In this document: one piece after another, positions 12,855-25,077 of the stretch | Numbering within the stretch: the first letter of the stretch is position 1 | Layout of the letters: every line of letters begins with the position of its first letter | Origin: Stenocarpella maydis | Taxonomy: Eukaryota > Ascomycota > Sordariomycetes > Diaporthales > Diaporthaceae | Length of the DNA stretch: 49,669 bases | Direction: 5' to 3' | Assembly (NCBI GenBank): GCA_002270565.1 | Contig: NQMI01000128.1 | Location: forward strand, 90,656 to 140,324 | The notes under the pieces: model-generated | The model's input: the letters and a program-made list of their open reading frames with translations, nothing else | Databases searched by the model: none | Told to the model about the DNA's origin: nothing | Position numbers and translations under genes: made by a program

Positions 12855-14022
12855 ATGACACTGAAACTCGCCACCACCTTCATTATTAGCGTTATCGCTG
12901 CGCTGAATTCGCCGAATGGTCTCGAACAACCCAGAAATCCCCTACTCCTGCAGTCATCTGCAGATGACAACACCCCTGTCGCAAGCAGGTGGAGCGAGCC
13001 TACAGCATGCATCAACCAAGCCGGCAATGGCGTTCATGTAGAGCCCGACACAGACGCAAGTTTCCTTGCCTTTGCGGCCTTCTCGAAGGATGCAACAGAC
13101 GCCGGTACCGTGCCGCCTGATGGGTACTCCGTCGTGCCTGGATGGATTGATCTGAAGGCCTCCAATGGTGATGGTACCGGATATCTTGGTTACGTCATGT
13201 CGGAACTCTCAGGTTACAACCCCGATCAGTGTGCCTATCTGTGCAGCAACTGGTCAGGATCGGCTGCGTGCGCATCGTTCGTGATCTACTATGAGCGCGC
13301 TCCAGAGCTGGTCTGGCCAACCACCAAGGAGCCCAGCGCGGCTTGCCCTGCTTCGGCAGATTCACCCTCCGTGACTTTGATCAAGTGTGCCTTCTACTCT
13401 GTGTCACTGTACTCGGGAAATGCCACCAATGTCGGTCAGTACCAGGGTGACTTTCATGTGGTCATTGCCGGGTCGACCGCCTTCAACCTGAGAGCCCCAG
13501 TTGTGAGAGGGTTTGTGGGCCCGGTTCCCCTTCACAACGCCTCACTGGATATTCCTCCTCCGGTTGGCGAACATGGGTATATGGGAGTACAGACCTTTTC
13601 CGACGATGCGTACAGGCCCGGGACTTGCGCCGGCCGCTGTGCCAATATCTCTGCAAACAATCTCGAGCACGGAAGCTCTGAGCTGTGCACCTCTTTCAAC
13701 TCATACATCCTGTACAAGAACAAAGCGAACGGGTAAGGAAAATTCCTGATCGTTTAAAAATAGTAGACACTCCAATAGCTGATATATATGTGTCCTCTAG
13801 TGTCTTTACCTGTGCATACTATAGCACCAATTACGGTGCCTCGTATGCTACTGTATGATCCCACACACCTGTGTGACATTGATACAATAACTAACCATGC
13901 AGTAGAATACCGGTCAATTCGACGATGAGGGCAACCAATTCAGTATTGGAAGTAGCTACTCCTATTACCTCGCTGGCTCTTCTCCACCCCTGGAGAAGTG
14001 CGGGAAAGATTCCGCTGTCTGA
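12855..14022 (+). CDS. Secreted cysteine-rich protein, two PAN/Apple-like modules, function unknown
   Basis: Exons 12855-13732, 13801-13852 and 13906-14022 give 348 aa; intron donors GTAAGG and GTATGA, and the joined reading continues as NGVFTCAYYSTNYGASYATNTGQ, which fits the family. The ATG at 12855 begins a signal peptide (MTLKLATTFIISVIAAL). Two modules share a Cys/aromatic pattern: CAYLCSNWSGSAACASFVIYYER (about residues 126-148) and CAGRCANI...LCTSFNSYILYKN (about 257-290). This resembles a widespread uncharacterised group of secreted ascomycete proteins with Apple/PAN-like Cys spacing. No catalytic residues are recognisable; carbohydrate or protein binding at the hyphal surface is a guess. 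Confidence 0.8.
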
Positions 14023-17000
14023 GCCGAAAGGATCAACCCTCTTGCGGTCTTGGAAGGGACTTTCATCGCAGTAATTGGCCTCGGCGCTGTTCATGGACTG
14101 AGGATTTCGCCAGCTTCAAACTTGGTTAGCTGCGCGTCTGTGTATGCAATTTAATTTGTGGGCCACAATCCTGTTAGTTATTACTTAGTTATCTTCTGCG
14201 TATAATCAATATTGGACCATTTTCAAGCCACCTTATTTCCTTCCTTTGAGATCCCGGTCCTTATGGCTTCTGGAGTTGTCGTGATACGGACGGGCTGACA
14301 AACATGAACCAAGTTGAGGCCGTTGTGAGTTTCTAGAGGGCACTCGGTAGGAAGTATGCCCAGACGATATGTCGTCTTACCTTCTACTGGCCACATCAGG
14401 ATCGAAGGCAATGTCTCTCACATAAACATCGTGGCTTACTTGTCTTGGCCCGTGTACGTATGTAATTTGTGCGTGGGCAGCTTTGAGTCCAGAATAATAA
14501 TCATCAATCAATTAAGGTTTGCAGGCGCCTCTTATCATCAAATTGTCATACCTGTACCCAATTTGGGCAACTTTTCTCGCTTGGTACATATGTAGTCCGT
14601 GCCATAAGATTACATCAGGGCCGGTCACCCAAATGTCGCGGCGACACCCTGCGACCAGCTGCCCGAACGGTATAATGCCATCTGCCTCCTACTGTCGAAA
14701 CTTGCAGACTGTGCCTGCCCATAACCTGCGCCACACGTGGGGCGGACGGTGGCTTGAATGGGTGGTGTCGTATTCGATGGCATTGCCGCCATGAGGGTTG
14801 CATTGCCAAGAGTTTAACAACTGGCGGTGTTTTTGTTGGTTTCAAAGGGCGGAGATCACGGTATGTCACCTCGTGGGAGCTGACATACATGGCTAGTTGA
14901 CGACCTTTCGAGATAAGGCAGATGCAGTGAGACCCAAGAGGTCCGAACCTCGCTCGCGACCCACCTTCCTGAAGGAGACAAAGGGGCATGCATGTGCTGA
15001 GCAAGAGGCTTTGGAATCCTAAAGTATATGGGAAGCTTTTTAGACGCGGAAATACGAGGACAATGTATCGGTACTTTTGAATCGGTACTTTTGAGTCGGC
15101 TCTTATCCCGTCCCACACCCCAAACTGATTGGTGCTGGAAAGGCATCCATGGCCTACACACAATATGCACGCGGATGGGTCCGACCCGCCAGTCTGACAG
15201 TCGAGCTGAGCTTCTTCGGGCTCCCGATGCGAATATCACTCCGCTAATCGAGGATCACGGATCTCGGCATACCTCCAGCCTCTTGAGATGCTGTGCCTTA
15301 CTATCAAGCATCTCAACCAGTTAGGATTCCTTAGGTGGCTCACGCCCAGCCCTTGTGAATTTTTCTAACCCCCACGCTCGAGGCGGCTGGCCGTCACAAT
15401 CTCGATGCTGTGCCGGTGAGCATAGCGGCACCGACCAGCCATTTTGGTTCACCATCCCACACCATGCAGAAGGAATGGCTCGTGCTGCAGTCCTTTTGCG
15501 GATGCAACCTAGGCGCTGCCACTCTTCGTTTGTTTCCTGCGCTGCGGCCCGGTTTCCTTGCCGTCCAGAAAAGAACATCCAATGCCTAGGTAAATGTCTC
15601 AACTGAGCTGGGTTCTTAGTCAGCGCGCACGGCTGAACAGGAAGATTCACCAACCGGGCCATGATATCTGGCAGACCTCGACCCGCGGCATGCTACCCCA
15701 TATTTAACAGCCCCACGCCACGCCGACCAATACCAAGACCGCAGTGGTTCGGGAAGCTTTCAACTTTGGCCACAGAGGACCAAGCTGCTTATGAATTGTT
15801 CGCCAGCCGCATCGTATCATGCGGAGCTACGGACGCGGGAAGTAGCTGGGGCTATGACGTGTATGTAGAGGCCTTCGCGGAATCTTGCGCCCCTCCCCTG
15901 GTGCATGTTTCCTTTTTTAAAAAAAAACAAAGTGAATTGTTGTTGCGGTATCTTTTTTTGGGGTTTCACAAAGTTCTGTCACATGGAACCCAGGTGGTGT
16001 CTCATCACGACCGTGCCATCTAGTGCTCAAGTGCTGGCTTTTCACAGAGACATATTGTCTCGCCATCCGACACGTAGTACAAAGCATCACATCACCACAT
16101 TGCCTTGCCATGCCGTCTTGGCCTCCTCTAAATGGCACCTCTAGTTCCCGGTCATTTGGTCTGTCTGCTGAGGGAGCTACCTTGCTGTGGCAAGCTACTA
16201 TCGATCACAACACCTGATGCCAAGAAGGTTCAGTCCGTCCCATGTCTGATCGAGTTTTTCTCACAAATGTCGAAGTCTGAGGAAACACAGTCTACGGCTA
16301 TGTTGGCACCATGTATCTTGTGGTGTTCGATCCGCGGAGCGAAGTGGGCAAATGCAAACTGAGGATGCCCCATTTTCCAATCTGTTCATCACAACCCAAG
16401 GTTGCATGGCTTGTATGTAATTCGATGCTGGTGGTTTATTCTTATAAAATAGCAGAGAACCATGTCTCTGAAAGTGATATTGAACGAACTCCAATCACAT
16501 GTTCTTCCGCGACTTGCTGCACCCTATGGCGATCACGCTTCACTTGCATATCCAGTTGTACTAGTGTAGATAAGTGGGATTAACCTTTGAGTATATCCAG
16601 GCCGGATGCACAATTCGAGTGAACTTTACAAATTATATCTAGTAGCCTGCCCGCTACTGTGCTGGAATTTGGACTTGAAATTTGTCTCTCAAACGTTCTG
16701 CCACAGTATTGTGTATAAGCCTTTTCTTTTAGCAGTAAGGCCACCACTGATTGACTCAGACCTTTGCAGAATACTCTAACTATCATCTCACCGTCCTAGT
16801 AATTATTCATTAGATATTTGTATTTCACCAGCGCTGGAGCAAGCAAATGTGTTCTAAGCAGCAGTAGAGATAATCAATACTATAGCTCCATCTTGTTTCG
16901 TTCGTCCGATTACAATACTTTTTTTTTTCTAAAAAAAAAAAAGAAAGACAGACAGAGAGAAAGAGTTGCTGTGCTATGGCTCTAGACTCAGTATCCATGC

Positions 17001-18343
17001 GTTGAAAGAGGCGTGACCCCACATGTAGTGGAACCCTTTCCCCTTGTCTGTGGAGATATCCAACCTCGATTCACAACAATGACTTTGAAGCAGCGAAGAT
17101 TTTCGGAATTTTACTTAACCCTGCATAGCGAGTTCAGCCGTGTAGGCGTTGAAACTTTTGGTAAAGTTTAATGGCATAGCAGTTCCCCGAGTTTGAACGA
17201 TGATTGCCATTGAATGCTGAGCAAAACACTTCTCTCTGAATGGCCTCTACGCGGGGAATGCAGATGGCTTTGCCACACCTGTAGACATGACAGGTTGTAA
17301 TATGTGAATCTGAGGTTCAATTTAACATCAACGACCAGAACTGCTACGGAGCTGCTGTGGATTGAGGGCTTTGTTATCATTTTCGTGCTTTCTTTTCAAT
17401 TTCTTTTGCGTTGTGACTTTCGATGCGATGAGCCTATCCTGCGCCGGTGCGGCCTTGTCTTGTGAGCACAGTACAGTCCATTCCAAGCGGGTGGCTCTGA
17501 TATGTAGAACTAGACTTTCGAGTTACACATCTCATTGTCTTTACATTGCTGCTCCTCCGAGCAATGCTACATGCTCAGTAAACCAATGTTTAATTACCAG
17601 GGTCCACTGTCACGTCTCCTGCAACTTGCCCAGAATTGATCGATTTAGTAGAATGACTTTGAGCATGCTAAGGAGCCGGAAAATCTCTGGACTATATTGT
17701 TAGACCGAAGTTGTACTGCCGTCCAAACCTTTATTGGTCCATAGTGCCCATCAGGCTCCGATACTACACACCCAGGCTCCCAGATCCACCTGCCATAGGG
17801 GTGGATTGCAGTGCATGACTTTGGGTGTTCCCGGGATTATAGCGAGCTAGTATCAACAAGTACTAGTTTTGAAAGCGCGGCTAATTAGTTAGGATGGATT
17901 TTATGCATCAATGAGATGCGTAATAATAAATTAACTCTTCGTGCTCACATGACTTTGAAAAAGTAGCCATTCCTCACTAGGTCGCAGATCCAAACCTGGG
18001 CCAATCGCTTCCAAGGAGGTGGTCGTATTCAATTTGTGGATGTTACCTTACCCGGGCAATGCCACTCCGACTTGTTTCTCGGGAATTTAGACAGTACTTG
18101 TACGTATCGGGCTTGAAAATAGGCCGCATATGAGAATCTGGTAATTGATTATTGATTCCAGCTGTTGTGAAACATCCTCTGTGCCTGAATTCGCAAACTA
18201 TGCATCGGCGAGTATTCGAGAACAGAGCCCCATGAAACTCGTAAGTATCTGTTGTCATAAATTATAATTCCATCAGGATTCTTTCAAGTTGAGCCGCTTA
18301 CCTTTGTTGTGAGACTCGGACCAGAAGCACGTGCCCTGCTAAG
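14023..18343. other. 4.3-kb gene-poor intergenic region
   Basis: No frame here shows a recognised domain or a coherent exon series. Small simple-sequence tracts occur: T/A runs near 15914-15928, and a T-run followed by an A-run at 16919-16941. The last hundred bases hold the GH28 promoter. Parts of 17700-18200 are AT-leaning but not RIP-like to the eye. A non-coding transcript or a fast-evolving small secreted protein cannot be excluded. Confidence 0.5.
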
Positions 18344-19689
18344 ATGCATCTCCTGAATTTTACCCTACTCGCCATCTTTGGTGCGTCGACGCTCGCGGAA
18401 CTGAACAAGACCGGCTCAACCTGCACTGTGACGCCTTTGCAGACGGGAACGGATGACACGCCCCAGATTCTCGAAGCATTCAAGCAATGCGGCCGTGACG
18501 GTAAAGTGGTGCTGACTGAGGGGCTCTTCAATATCGGCCAGGTGATGCGGACAACTGACTTGAATAATTGTGATATTGAGATTCATGGAACGCTGAAATG
18601 GAGCTCTGATATTCAGTATTGGCTGCGGAACAGTATTAGTGTAACCTATGCTGGTAGGTCGACTGCGTGGCAACTGGGTGGCACCAACATCAACTTGAGG
18701 GGTTTTGGAAAGGCATTGTTCGACGGCAACGGCCAGTTGTGGTACGACCAAAACCAGAACCAAGGGAACCAGAATGGGAGACCCATCAGCTTGACGCTTT
18801 GGCATGCCAAAAACGTCCTGGTGGATGGAATCACCTGGCGACAGAGCCAGTTCTGGTCAGTATTAGCGGTAGACGAGCGGATGTCCATTAACTGATCCGG
18901 TACTAGGCACACCTTTGTTGCTTATTCGGAAAATATCACCATGACCAATCTTGATATGAATTCGACCTCGAATTCTCAATGGTCGACTGTTAACACAGAC
19001 GGGGTGGATACCTGGAACTCGAAAGACATTGTTATTTCGAACTGGACCGTGACATGCGGTGATGTGAGTCACCAAATAGATATTGTGTGTCCCTTTAGCT
19101 GCTATTTTTCGTACTGATCGTCATCCCGACGAGACAGGATTGCATTAGCATGAAAGGAAACTCCAGCAATGTTCACGTTAGCAATGTCGTCTGCCACGAG
19201 AGCGGCGCAATGTGCATCGGCTCCATAGGTTCGAACCCATCGCAACCCGACTTTGTCGAGAACGTCTATTACGAAAATGTCACCGCATACCACAGCAGCA
19301 ACGCGGCGTGGATCAAGACATACTCAGGGCAGGGCAGGGTTCGCAACGTGACATTCGCAAACATGCGTTTCGACAATGTCAACCAACCAATCTACATCAC
19401 ACCTTGTATATATGGAAGCTCCGGGTGCGACAGCTCGCGCTTGAGCATCGAGGACATCCGCTGGGTTAATATCACAGGCACCAGCCGATACAACGTGGCC
19501 GCTGGGATACACTGCAGTGCAGCGGCGCCGTGCAAGAACCTTCGAATGGAAAATGTGAACATTACACCAATGAAGGGCGGCAAGGCTAAATGGCTATGCT
19601 CCAACATCCAGAACCAACAGTCAAGTGGGATTCCTTGCACGGAGAGCTGCCCGTCCAATTGGCCGCAACAATTGAATGGGGACCGTTAG
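18344..19689 (+). CDS. Secreted GH28 pectinase, exo-rhamnogalacturonan hydrolase / exopolygalacturonase type
   Basis: Exons 18344-18855, 18907-19063 and 19138-19689 give 406 aa after removing 51- and 74-nt introns; the second intron splits the catalytic GD|DC codon pair. A signal peptide (MHLLNFTLLAIFGASTLA) is followed by a right-handed beta-helix with GH28 landmarks: NTDG (N200-G203), CGDDCISMKG (D223, D224), SGAMCIGSIG (about 245) and WIKTYSG. In polygalacturonases the latter two are GHG and RIK; here the His and Arg are absent, as I recall for the fungal exo-rhamnogalacturonase (RGX) branch. It probably removes galacturonate from pectin outside the cell. Many N-x-S/T sites suggest glycosylation. 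The neighbouring phosphatase relic is convergent, so they do not share a promoter. Confidence 0.88.
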
Positions 19690-20044
19690 AAGGGTTCTTC
19701 TGGAGTGAACTGTGAATAGCTTTGCTGTATGATGTTTGGAAACTGGACAGTTAAAATACTGAATATTAGCAGTCTTTTCTGGTGATCGATAATGTGGCGC
19801 ACACCACCATAGCGCTGTGTAGTATGTCTGCCAATATGAAGAGTGCGTCCCTCCGCGGCCGTCCGACTTGAGGCATTTGCATACAAGTACCTAGGTAGTC
19901 ATAGGATAACGTGCGTGCTTCTGCTGCGTCATATGATATTAGTTTACCAGTGTTACTTCCTAAATCATAGCAAGCAAAGCTGAGAGTATGCAAACTTCCT
20001 TCCAAGCTTGTTATGACTGCGCATGCTCCGGCGCATGAGTGGGA
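19690..20044. other. Short convergent intergenic spacer
   Basis: Only the 3' ends of the GH28 gene and of the PhoD relic face each other here. I see no gene and no clear polyadenylation element beyond scattered AT-rich bits. Confidence 0.5.
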
Positions 20045-21751
20045 CTATAGCACCGCCAAGGGGGCTTGGCCCACGAACCACGTTCCATTGTTTGTGTCCA
20101 CCGTAATATTAGTCTGCTTCGTCTGCCCTCCCTTCAAGCTGCCACTCTCCACAAGCCCACTGGCTACAGGCCTCTGTAGTCTGTTCGCACCAGCCTCCAC
20201 AGTGAAGTTGGCGATGGGGATCTCCCAACCGTTCCTGGAAACCACAGTGGGCAGCCCAAAGTAGTTTGCGGTCAGCCTCTCATTCGAGATGTGCAGTTTG
20301 TAGTAGCCTCGGTAGTATAAGTCCTGCCATTGAAGTTCATCGTTGGCAGTCTGCAGCCACGTAGAGGCCTGGTTCGCCTTCTCGAGCGTGATGTTGGCGC
20401 CGAACGGACAGGGGGATGTCACGGCGGACCTGGAGAGGAAAATGTTGTTACTGGTCCCATTGTTGCATGTGTAAAGGTGGCTGAAGGTTCTGTTACGGTC
20501 TAATTGATACTGTGACCGACATAGTCAACGTCTAATGCAGTGCAGAGACCATCCCACACGCAAACAGGGTAGCCGTAGGCCATCTCGGTGGTGACTTCTA
20601 GCCACCGGTCTTCAACCGAAAGCTCTGAGAAGAAGCCATCAGGCAGCCCGCGGAAGTGACAAAGGCATAGCCCCAGGGATGCAACAGTGATGAAAATGCT
20701 TACTCCATCCCAGGCGTCGTTATTCAGGGGATTTTCATCACCATATGCTATTGACAGATTGACGCGACTAAAGACGTTCTGGCTGCCAATAATTCGCCAT
20801 GTGGCTCCGCGCTGAGAGGGGGAAGAAAGCTCGTTGTAGAGCCAGTTCTCCTGCCTCGAGCTCATGAGGGACCCCCCAGCATCATTGGAAATCTCATGGA
20901 CATAGTCTGTGTTCCAATACAAGTCCGTGATCGAGCGGTCGTACTGTCTGGTATCGAGCATGATCAAGTCGGCGAGGTTGCCAAGCTTGAACGAGCACCG
21001 GATTCTCTGCAGAATTTGGAGTCAGCCATCAAGGAACCAAGGAATAAGGACCATGACGTTGACGTATCACGCTCGTAGATCTCGACACACGTCCCAACAA
21101 GAGGAGTACGTCCCAAAAAGAGGAGTCTTGATTCTCAAGGGGGTACAGATGTCTCGAGAACCTGCCTACCAGGTTGTCATCCATTTCTATTTGACGGATT
21201 GGCATCCACTCAAAGTAAGCACGGACGGCGTTCATCTTGCGCTGGTCTCCTGAAATGCCGCCGTCTTTGACAAAAGAATCTTCGGTGTTGTTCAACTCAG
21301 ACGAACCATCACGGTAAATATTGTTAGCCACTTCATGGTCGTCCCACACGGGAATTCAAGGAAAGCTCTGGTGGCTGGCGAGGAGGCCCAGGTCAGCCCG
21401 GTAGGTGGCAAGACGCTTCCTGTAGTCGTAGAGGCTAAAGGTCTCCTTGTCAGGTAGCGGAATTCTGCCAATACTCTGACCGTATCCGTAGTTTCCATTC
21501 TTGTATTCGTAAATGTAGTCTCCCAAGTGAACAACATAGTCGAACGGATATTTGCGCACGGGATTCCCATACGCATTGAAGAAAGCGAACGGAAAGTTCG
21601 AACAGGAATAGACGGCGATTCCGATTTCAGTCACGCCGTCAACCTCTTCAGGTGTAGTTTTCCTCCTACCGAGGGGGCTCTTGTTCTCTGGACCGCAGAC
21701 ATTGAACTGGTACCAGTACGTTGTGAATGGCGCCAGGTTCTTAGCTTCAAC
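20045..21751 (-). pseudogene. Broken PhoD-type alkaline phosphatase/phosphodiesterase
   Basis: Homology reads from VEAKNLAPFTTYWYQF (21751) through HLGDYIYEY, WDDHEVANN, MLDTRQYDRSITDLYWNTDY and NAWDG-like sequence to a normal C-terminus ending at 20045. These are hallmarks of secreted fungal PhoD-like metallophosphatases. Introns are inferred at 21007-21169 and 20510-20703, with an intron acceptor at 21752-21755. Three faults are visible. The first exons (signal peptide and about the first 150-200 residues in the family) are absent; upstream is an AT-rich relic. An in-frame TGA replaces a probable Trp just before WDDHE (about 21353). Between NNIFLS and the SAVTSP segment (about 20420-20430) some 40 residues are missing, including the GDSH metal-site motif. 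A functional enzyme is not expected. Confidence 0.85.
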
Positions 21752-21779
21752 CTGGGACGAGCGCGAGATGGGTCAGGAC

Positions 21780-22060
21780 CCCGTACATTTGCTAGAACAC
21801 ATGTGCAGCTTAGTTATTACTTAAGGCTTCTCCCAGCTAGATAAAGGTAAATATTACCATATAGAAGATCTCGCTTATCATTTATACCTATTAGCTCTTT
21901 TCTGATTTATTATCTTAGGAATTGTATAGTATGTTAGCCTGGATTATTATAGTTAATCATTCCTTATAGATATAAAGTAGTGCTAAATATAGATTCTAAG
22001 TAACCTCTACTATCTTGTTATTAACGATAATGGTATCTACTAGGTCTGCGAGACCCTAGA
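21780..22060. mobile_element. AT-rich, probably RIP-mutated repeat fragment abutting the PhoD relic
   Basis: A block rich in TA and poor in C/G lies exactly where the missing 5' exons of the PhoD gene should be. It has many stops in all frames and the same texture as the other AT-rich blocks in the window. No protein family could be read in it. Insertion of this element, or a rearrangement between repeats, plausibly removed the gene's 5' end. Confidence 0.5.
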
Positions 22061-25000
22061 TATATAATAGAGCGGCATATGGAAGTGCATCTAAGTGGAT
22101 AGTCCTAAGAGAGCATATAATTGGGGCTAATAGCGGTCCGGGTTGGAGATGAATAAGATGTATCTGGCCTGAGTTCAAAGGGTGGAAGGTGGAATCATGA
22201 GATTTGGGGTACATGGTAGCACTGTTCTCGGCGTTTCCAATATGCTCCCTAATGTTCAAGAGGTTTCGATAGGTCGGAAAGGCCCGGTGCTACATTAAAC
22301 GAACAATATAGCATTTCTAAGTAATATACACTAAATACACTTGCAGCTAGGGGAAACAACGCTAAGACAGGTGCATGCACTGGCGCCTGACGTCGCCATA
22401 CAGATAGATGCCTAACGAGACATTGTCAGACGACCCCTCTTTTTCCTCAGGAAGAGTAGATCGGATTGTGGATAGCGATCATGACCAAGTGTGAATACTG
22501 ATTCCATCCCACGATGTTATGTGCGATTTCGACCTTTTCTGGATTTTAAGGCACCAAGTCAATTATGTCCCCTCGAAAGACCAAGCCTTTCCCACAGCTT
22601 ATCACCTCAGGGCCTGTTGTGGAACCCGACGAGCTGAACGCCGTGCTCTTCCGTTTCATCATCGAGGAACTGCCCAACGAGTGGCCTGGCTTTTGGAGTA
22701 GCTGGTGGACGAAGAGGAAGAGCTCATAATAAGTCAAGTGGGCTTGTTCATGGATGAATATCACGACACAGCAGAACGCTTACTCCCCCCCCCCCTTACT
22801 GTCCCCGTGTAATAAGAAGGCCTCGCTTTCTAACTCTTAATAATTACTTCTGCTTCTACTCGCTAAATACCAATTGATACTATTTCATACACTTGGGATA
22901 TGTCGCAAAAGCAGAACCGCAACTACTGCGACGTAATTGTGCCTGAGTCTTCAGTACATTTGTTCTGTTTATGTTGTCATATACTGTTTAAAAACAACAC
23001 TCCCGTCTTATATAACAAGTAAATCTTGGAACTTCGGATCGGATTTAGTTCTGAGGCACTCCCCTCTCATTACACCGTGAAGATACACCTCGCCGAGTAA
23101 GTTGAAAGCCGCTTCCGACGGAAGATTAGCTGGACTTTGCACACGCCAGAGTGCAAAAGGGATACTGAATCCCTTGCAGACAACAAGGACGTCGTTGGGA
23201 GTAGACAAGACAGGCCCTAGCCCGACCCTGCGGGCTCAGCTGCCACCAGCTGGGTGTGGTGTGCTTAGCCTCCACGATACGGGACAGGAGGCAAGACAAG
23301 CGGGGGTAGAATGATCAGTGCGGCGTTTCCCGGCTGAGTGGGAGTTGCAGATAATAAACATGGCTGGACACGCGCCTTTCAGAACTCTATGGGGTCAAAG
23401 ATTATGTGTCTGCGATTCGGAGTGGACGCCTGTCCAGCGACGGATAATCCAAACAATGAAATCTGCAACTACAAACCGTCCCTTGTACCCCGCGCTGGCA
23501 ACCTTGGAGGTCGCCGTTGAAATGCCACCCAACCGTCCGGAATTAACCGCAACTCCAAGGGCTGCTTCTTCAAAAAGGACATACTCGAAGACCAGCAGTT
23601 GAGACACATGCCGTACTAGTAATTGATTTTGGATGCTTGTCGACGTCTTGGCTGCGTCCCAAGGTAGGTCATGAATCACGTTGCGTTGTGCTGCACATGC
23701 CTCAGCATAACATCTCGACGGACAATCCTGCCACCAAGTGTGCTGTTGCGCATGGCTAATTCTCTAATTCAAGAGACGCTGTTAGGTTTGGAAGCCATGC
23801 GTGCATCTGCTCCAACCTCATGGATACATAATGACGCCTCCAAACTGGGGATACACGCCCCAAGGCGCTTGGGATACCCGGCTGTCTAGGTGCATTTGCT
23901 AGGCTGGGCCTGCCTCTCTTGCCAGTGGAAAATCTGACTGCATGCTATGCTCTTGGACTCCACGATGCATGGGCAAGACCGGATTCTCGGCCCGGACCTA
24001 AGAAGGCCCTTGTGTAGAGACAAAACGGAACACGCCGAGGCCAACTTAGAAGTGAGACTTGGGCGCAGTGGTGCTGTGGGACCTTGGAGACGTGACCCAA
24101 TCGGGCTCAAGGCCATCCCCGCGGGATCGACGTAGGTCCAAGAATGTTTCAAGTGGCTAAATTTAGCAATTGATAATATTCGTGCCGAGTTTGAGAAAAT
24201 GCAACCTCGCTCGGGGCTTCAGATATTCTAGACCATGGGAGGAGACTCACAGGTCACGATCATGTGAGTACTGATGCCAACCGCCGTTGTGATTTCAGCT
24301 CGACTTGGAAACGTACGAGATGCAGCGAACCTTCCATTGCTGCGTTGTGGCTTGCTCCGCCACAAGCTTGGGGATGCACGGAATTGTTCCACCGCCCGCG
24401 ATTTGCCCGTGCACCCGGGATCCTGCACTCGCACGCTTCCACCAATGCTTTTCGGCTTGCAGGCTTCCTCGTGTTGTAAACCGCGGGCCACCCAGGCCAG
24501 CCAATTATCAACGAATGGGCTTCTTGATCCCCGGCCTGCAGCGCCCTATTGGGGGGGGGGGTCCCCAAGCGAGAAGCAGCTGCCCGCCTCCTGGCCTGGT
24601 GTCGTGACGCAGCTTTTTCTTTTTTTGCTCTTGAAATCAAGCCCGAGGGATCGCAGCAACGCCGTATCAACGATATTGCAGCGGCCGCTTGTTTATCTGC
24701 GGCAGTGTGATATAGCATGCATACAGCCACTATCACCGACTCCGGCGCTGTCAAGGACTGGGAAATGCATTCCCCACTGCGCGATGAGGTCAAGTGAGGA
24801 ATTCACTGCTAAGTCTCGCACAGAAAACAGCCCAATAATGGACAGACCCAATGCAGTCCTGTTGCACAAGAAATACGAGCGTATGTATGCCTGTGTCTAG
24901 TTGTTTCCCCTCCGACGGCTGGTCGGCAGTATTTATTCATAAACGCTGCCCAGGTGCCATGACAGCAACGCGTGTATTCTTTGGGGTGAGGAATTACACA

Positions 25001-25077
25001 CACGATCCGACCAGCTGACGCATATCTCTTCCTACTCCATAATACACTGTCGAATTCCACTCGCTTATTTTCTCGAC
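22061..25077. other. Intergenic region without a supported gene
   Basis: Ordinary composition with scattered AT-rich patches. It contains a C-run at about 22785-22796 and a G-run at about 24551-24561. Apart from a weak 54-codon frame at 22565-22729, nothing coherent was found; the overlapping open frames at 23300-24900 lie on both strands with no recognised domain. Confidence 0.5.
22565..22729 (+). CDS. Possible small ORF or gene remnant, unknown
   Basis: A 54-codon frame starts with MSPRKTKPF, contains an acidic/hydrophobic middle (PDELNAVLFRFIIEELP) and a Trp-rich end (WPGFWSSWW) followed by a basic tail and two stops. Composition looks more protein-like than its surroundings, but I recognise no family and see no promoter. 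It could be a scrap of a larger decayed gene. Confidence 0.25.
   Translation: MSPRKTKPFPQLITSGPVVEPDELNAVLFRFIIEELPNEWPGFWSSWWTKRKSS

Noticed and set aside
17362..17703. Cys-containing 113-codon plus-strand frame with a hydrophobic start
   Set aside because: It begins at TTG rather than ATG; from its first ATG the signal-peptide look disappears, and no exon partners were found.
19228..19240. A perfect tRNA B-box-like word (ggttcgaaccc)
   Set aside because: It lies inside GH28 exon 3 and no A-box or cloverleaf can be drawn around it.
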